DNA of 64,000 bases, from the NCBI GenBank assembly GCA_004009845.1, contig RMBW01000022.1, positions 62,001-126,000 on the forward strand. The letters are read 5' to 3'. The stretch's first letter is position 1. Each line of letters starts with the position of its first letter. This document shows positions 60,868 to 64,000 of the stretch, piece after piece. The translations under genes and the position numbers were made by a program. The notes below the pieces were generated by a model. The model had not been told where the DNA came from and made no database searches. It worked only from the letters and a program-made list of their open reading frames with translations. The stretch comes from Davidsoniella eucalypti. Lineage: Eukaryota > Ascomycota > Sordariomycetes > Microascales > Ceratocystidaceae.

Positions 60868-63800
60868 ATGGCCCCTTCTACCTTTACTGTTCCATCCCGT
60901 CATCGCGACACCAGGACTCGCTCACAGAATTCCTCTGCCAAGTCTCAAACTCGCAGCGTCGGCGATAACGATAACTATTCTAGCGAGGATAACGACTCGC
61001 CGCTCGTTGCTACTATCCCCCTCGACACTGTCCTGTGCTCGTCGCCGTTACAGCCCACCCAGGTGCTCTCCCAGTCCCTGATTGCTAAGATCAACCAATC
61101 ACCGACCCCAATTCACTCTTCGTCACCTTCTCCCGTAGACGTTGAAGTCCCACGTTCATCTCCTGTCCCGGCCTCTAAACATCAATCCGCTTCTCTTACC
61201 AAACAGGGCATGATCTCTCAGTTCTTCAAGACTTCAGCGCCCCCAGCCATATCGCCATTGGCGTGTGGCAAGAAGCGGGTATTCGATCTCATCGAGGTCA
61301 GTGATGACGAGGAAGACACTAGTCGTAATCGTGCAGACATCCGTAGCACCAAGTTCTCATCCACAGACCACAAGGAAGATACTGTGCCACCAAAAAACAA
61401 GAAGCATAAGGCTACTGTTGGTACACTAGACCTTTCTTCATACAAATATGCGCCTCCTTCGCCCAGGACGGGAACTGCTAGCGCCTTCAACGACATCTCG
61501 AATTCGCCTTCCATCAAGCGCAATGCACCTGCTGCGCAAAACTCTCGCGAGCCTAGTCCTACAGGCTCACCACCTGAGAGGAGTCGTCGTCGTCTTGTTC
61601 GTGGTATCCGCCCTTCATCGCCACAGGCATTGTCTCCTCAAAGAGCACCATTTCCAACATCCCCCCCTGTAGAAGTTGCCGAGACGAAGAAAGCGAAGCT
61701 CATCAAGAAAAGGACAGTTGTAGTTTCAGACGACGAAGATGAGCTCAACAATGACGAGGCCTTCGTGAGTCGAGAGTCTAGTCCTGAGATTATTGAAACT
61801 CGTGACAAGATTGTTGATACCATCAACGCTATTGAAGTCGGCGATCTTGCAGCATTGACTGATTGCAAAACCGACGTCATCGAGCATATATTAAGCAAGC
61901 GACCATTCCGCACCATCGAAGAAATCCGGCAAGTCACCAAGTCGAAAGTTGTCCGTGGCAAGAAGCAAATGGTCAATGTTGGCGACACTATTGTTGAAAA
62001 CTTCACAGCATTCACTCGTTCAATCAACGCTGTCGACCAGATTGTCATTGATAGTGACCGTCGCGCCCGAGAAATCAAACGCGAAATCGATACATGGAGC
62101 ATGAACAACCACGGCGGCAAGTCCACCACTGCCAGTGGTCACCCCGGCAAGTTCTGGAGAGCGGGACAGCCTGCTAACATGAATGCTGCCCTTCCCATGC
62201 ATGATTACCAGATCTTTGGTGTAAACTGGATGAATCTCCTGTCCCGGAAGGGCTACGGTGGTATTCTGGCCGACGATATGGGTCTAGGAAAAACCTGCCA
62301 GGTTATTGGTCTAATGTGCCGAATGGTACAGGACTACGAAGAGGAAGATATGGAAGATATCCCATTCCCCAACTTGATCGTTGTACCCCCGTCGACGCTC
62401 GACAATTGGCTAGCGGAATTCGAAAAATTTGCTCCTCATCTAACAGTCGTCAAGTACAGTGGCTCGCAAGATGTCCGCAACGAAATTGTTGATGAGCTAG
62501 TTGAAGCCGAAGATGTCGCTCACGTGATTCTCACGTCCTACACTCAGCTGAGCACCAACATCGATATCCAGAACATGAACCGTCTGCACATGCAGAATGC
62601 TATCTTCGACGAGGGCCAAATTCTCAAGAATCCTATGACCAAGCAGTACCAGCGTCTAGCCCGTCTCAAGGTCCACTGGCGTCTGCTGCTATCTGGCACG
62701 CCTATTCAGAACCATCTCATGGAGATGATCTCACTCCTCAGCTTTGTCGATCCCTATCTATTCGCAGATCATATGGAGCATATCCAATATGTTTTCAATC
62801 ACAAGATTCATAGCAAAAACTTGTCAAATACTGCACTTCTTTACGGTGAACGTGTTAGTCGTGCTCGGTCTATCTTGGAGCCTTTCATTCTACAAAGATT
62901 AAAGCATGAAGTCGGCCAGAACCTACCCGAAAAGACTCAGCGAATCGTTCGCTGTGATCTACCCGAGAAACAACGCCAGCTTTACGACAAGTACGAGAAG
63001 CTCTTCCGTGCCGAGGGCAAACAAAAGGCTACTGTCAAGAAATCGGGTGCCCGCGACAATGACATGAACAATGTTTGGATTCAGTTAAAGAAGGCCGCCC
63101 TGCATCCACAACTATTCCGTCAGCATTTCACAGATAGGATGGTTCAGGAAATGGCCAAGCTCTTATATGACAAGGTAGACCACCGAGAGCTTGATCTTGC
63201 TGAGTCCAAGTTTGAGCTACTTCACAATGACTTGCGTGGCCGTTCAGACTTTGATCTACATCTTTACTGTACTGATTTCCCAAAGTACCTCAAGAAATAC
63301 GATATTGAGGCTGATTCTTGGAAGAACAGTGGCAAGGTTCAGAAGCTCCTTGAGATGATTGAAGAGTTCAAGGCCAACGGCGATCGTGTGCTAGTTTTCA
63401 GCAAATTCAGCATGGTCATTGATATCCTGTCTTATGTCCTCAACCGGGACCAAATTCCGCATTGTCAACTGAACGGTCAATCTGCTGTTGGTGATCGACA
63501 AGCCGAGATCAACCGGTTCCAACAGGATGAATCCATCCCGGTGTTCCTCTTGACCACTGGTGCGGGTGGTACGGGTATCAACTTGACAGCAGCCAACAAA
63601 GTCATCATGTTTGACATGTCGAGCAATCCACAGGATGACAAGCAGGCGGAGAATCGTGCGCATCGCCTGGGTCAAACGCGGCCTGTTGAAGTCATTCATC
63701 TGATTTCCCGCAACACCGTTGAGGAGCTTATCTACCTTACGTGCCAGAAGAAGATCGAGCTGGCCGACAAGGTCATCACATCTGGTGCGGGTTCTGGTGC

Positions 63801-63888
63801 GGCTCCAGGCGATGCAGCTTCTGAAACTCAGTTGAAGAATATGGTTAGAGGCATGATGGACCAAGGATACACGGTCGACAAGGAGTAG
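60868..63888 (+). CDS. FUN30: Fun30/SMARCAD1-type SNF2 chromatin remodeler
   Basis: A single uninterrupted exon of 1006 aa from the first ATG (MAPSTFTVPSR) to TAG at 63886-63888. Residues 1-310 are Ser/Pro-rich and disordered, with acidic patches (SDDEEDT, VVSDDEDE). A helical segment around 315-365 (DTINAIEVGDLAALTDCKTDVIEHIL) is where Fun30 proteins have a CUE-like/helical domain. The SNF2 ATPase follows: HDYQIFGVNWM, Walker A DDMGLGKT (469-476), DEGQ at 581-584 as motif II, LLSGTPIQN. The C-terminal lobe has VLVFSKFSMVIDIL, TGAGGTGINLTAANKVI and QAENRAHRLGQTR (from 926). Fun30/Fft-type remodelers slide and exchange nucleosomes, support heterochromatin and promote long-range end resection. 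The lack of introns contrasts with most neighbours. Confidence 0.92.
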   Translation: MAPSTFTVPSRHRDTRTRSQNSSAKSQTRSVGDNDNYSSEDNDSPLVATIPLDTVLCSSPLQPTQVLSQSLIAKINQSPTPIHSSSPSPVDVEVPRSSPVPASKHQSASLTKQGMISQFFKTSAPPAISPLACGKKRVFDLIEVSDDEEDTSRNRADIRSTKFSSTDHKEDTVPPKNKKHKATVGTLDLSSYKYAPPSPRTGTASAFNDISNSPSIKRNAPAAQNSREPSPTGSPPERSRRRLVRGIRPSSPQALSPQRAPFPTSPPVEVAETKKAKLIKKRTVVVSDDEDELNNDEAFVSRESSPEIIETRDKIVDTINAIEVGDLAALTDCKTDVIEHILSKRPFRTIEEIRQVTKSKVVRGKKQMVNVGDTIVENFTAFTRSINAVDQIVIDSDRRAREIKREIDTWSMNNHGGKSTTASGHPGKFWRAGQPANMNAALPMHDYQIFGVNWMNLLSRKGYGGILADDMGLGKTCQVIGLMCRMVQDYEEEDMEDIPFPNLIVVPPSTLDNWLAEFEKFAPHLTVVKYSGSQDVRNEIVDELVEAEDVAHVILTSYTQLSTNIDIQNMNRLHMQNAIFDEGQILKNPMTKQYQRLARLKVHWRLLLSGTPIQNHLMEMISLLSFVDPYLFADHMEHIQYVFNHKIHSKNLSNTALLYGERVSRARSILEPFILQRLKHEVGQNLPEKTQRIVRCDLPEKQRQLYDKYEKLFRAEGKQKATVKKSGARDNDMNNVWIQLKKAALHPQLFRQHFTDRMVQEMAKLLYDKVDHRELDLAESKFELLHNDLRGRSDFDLHLYCTDFPKYLKKYDIEADSWKNSGKVQKLLEMIEEFKANGDRVLVFSKFSMVIDILSYVLNRDQIPHCQLNGQSAVGDRQAEINRFQQDESIPVFLLTTGAGGTGINLTAANKVIMFDMSSNPQDDKQAENRAHRLGQTRPVEVIHLISRNTVEELIYLTCQKKIELADKVITSGAGSGAAPGDAASETQLKNMVRGMMDQGYTVDKE

Positions 63889-64000
63889 GCCACATAGTTT
63901 TTCTGTTCCTCTTCCATTTGTCCCTTTTTCTCATCCCGATACCCGTTCGACATCGGTTCGACAGGCTAACCTCGAGATACGAAACTTTATGTCTTATTTT
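63889..64000 (+). other. 3' flank of the Fun30-like gene
   Basis: T/C-rich non-coding flank to the window edge. Nothing further seen. Confidence 0.5.

Overview
The window looks like nuclear DNA of a filamentous ascomycete (Pezizomycotina-like). Coding blocks are clearly less AT-rich than their surroundings. Genes carry short GT-AG introns of about 57 to 460 bp, several with TACTAAC/CTAAC-type branch sites. Promoters and leaders are C/T- or CAA-rich, and the protein set is conserved fungal housekeeping. There are no bacterial or organellar features. I cannot fix the genus. The long gene-free stretches are unusual for a compact ascomycete.

Layout: (1) 1-624, minus: N-terminus of a probable Snt2/SntB-type chromatin reader, running off the left edge, with a long pyrimidine-rich leader. 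(2) 625-20004: about 19 kb without a recognisable protein gene. It holds an orphan TATA promoter-like segment (about 3.8-4.3 kb), a 25-nt T tract, a 17-nt C tract and a 573-bp foldback/MITE-like element (14588-15160). (3) 20005-43684 is gene-dense: HELQ/POLQ-type helicase (+), Nab2 poly(A)-RNA-binding protein (+), protoporphyrinogen oxidase Hem14 (+), Mediator Med14 (-), glucose-6-phosphate dehydrogenase (-) and ribosomal protein eL33 (+). (4) 43685-54856: about 11 kb with only a tRNA-Gln(CUG) gene and an adjacent 169-bp tandem repeat that looks SINE-like. (5) 54857-63888: a DUF2406 protein (+), the V-ATPase assembly factor Vma21 (-) and a Fun30/SMARCAD1-type remodeler (+).

The genes do not form a pathway cluster; they cover chromatin, transcription, RNA export, translation, haem synthesis, NADPH supply and V-ATPase assembly. 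I built exon models by hand, keeping reading frame across splice sites. All complete models close in frame: HELQ-like 955 aa, Nab2 531, Hem14 726, Med14 1042, G6PD 505, eL33 109, DUF2406 285, Vma21 106, Fun30 1006.

Points most worth a second look: the 10-nt microexon in the eL33 gene, the tandem SINE-like repeat beside the tRNA, the long-arm foldback element, the Tbf1/Cbf1-like sites upstream of eL33, and a 216-codon orphan ORF downstream of Nab2. I found no convincing previously undescribed multi-gene system.
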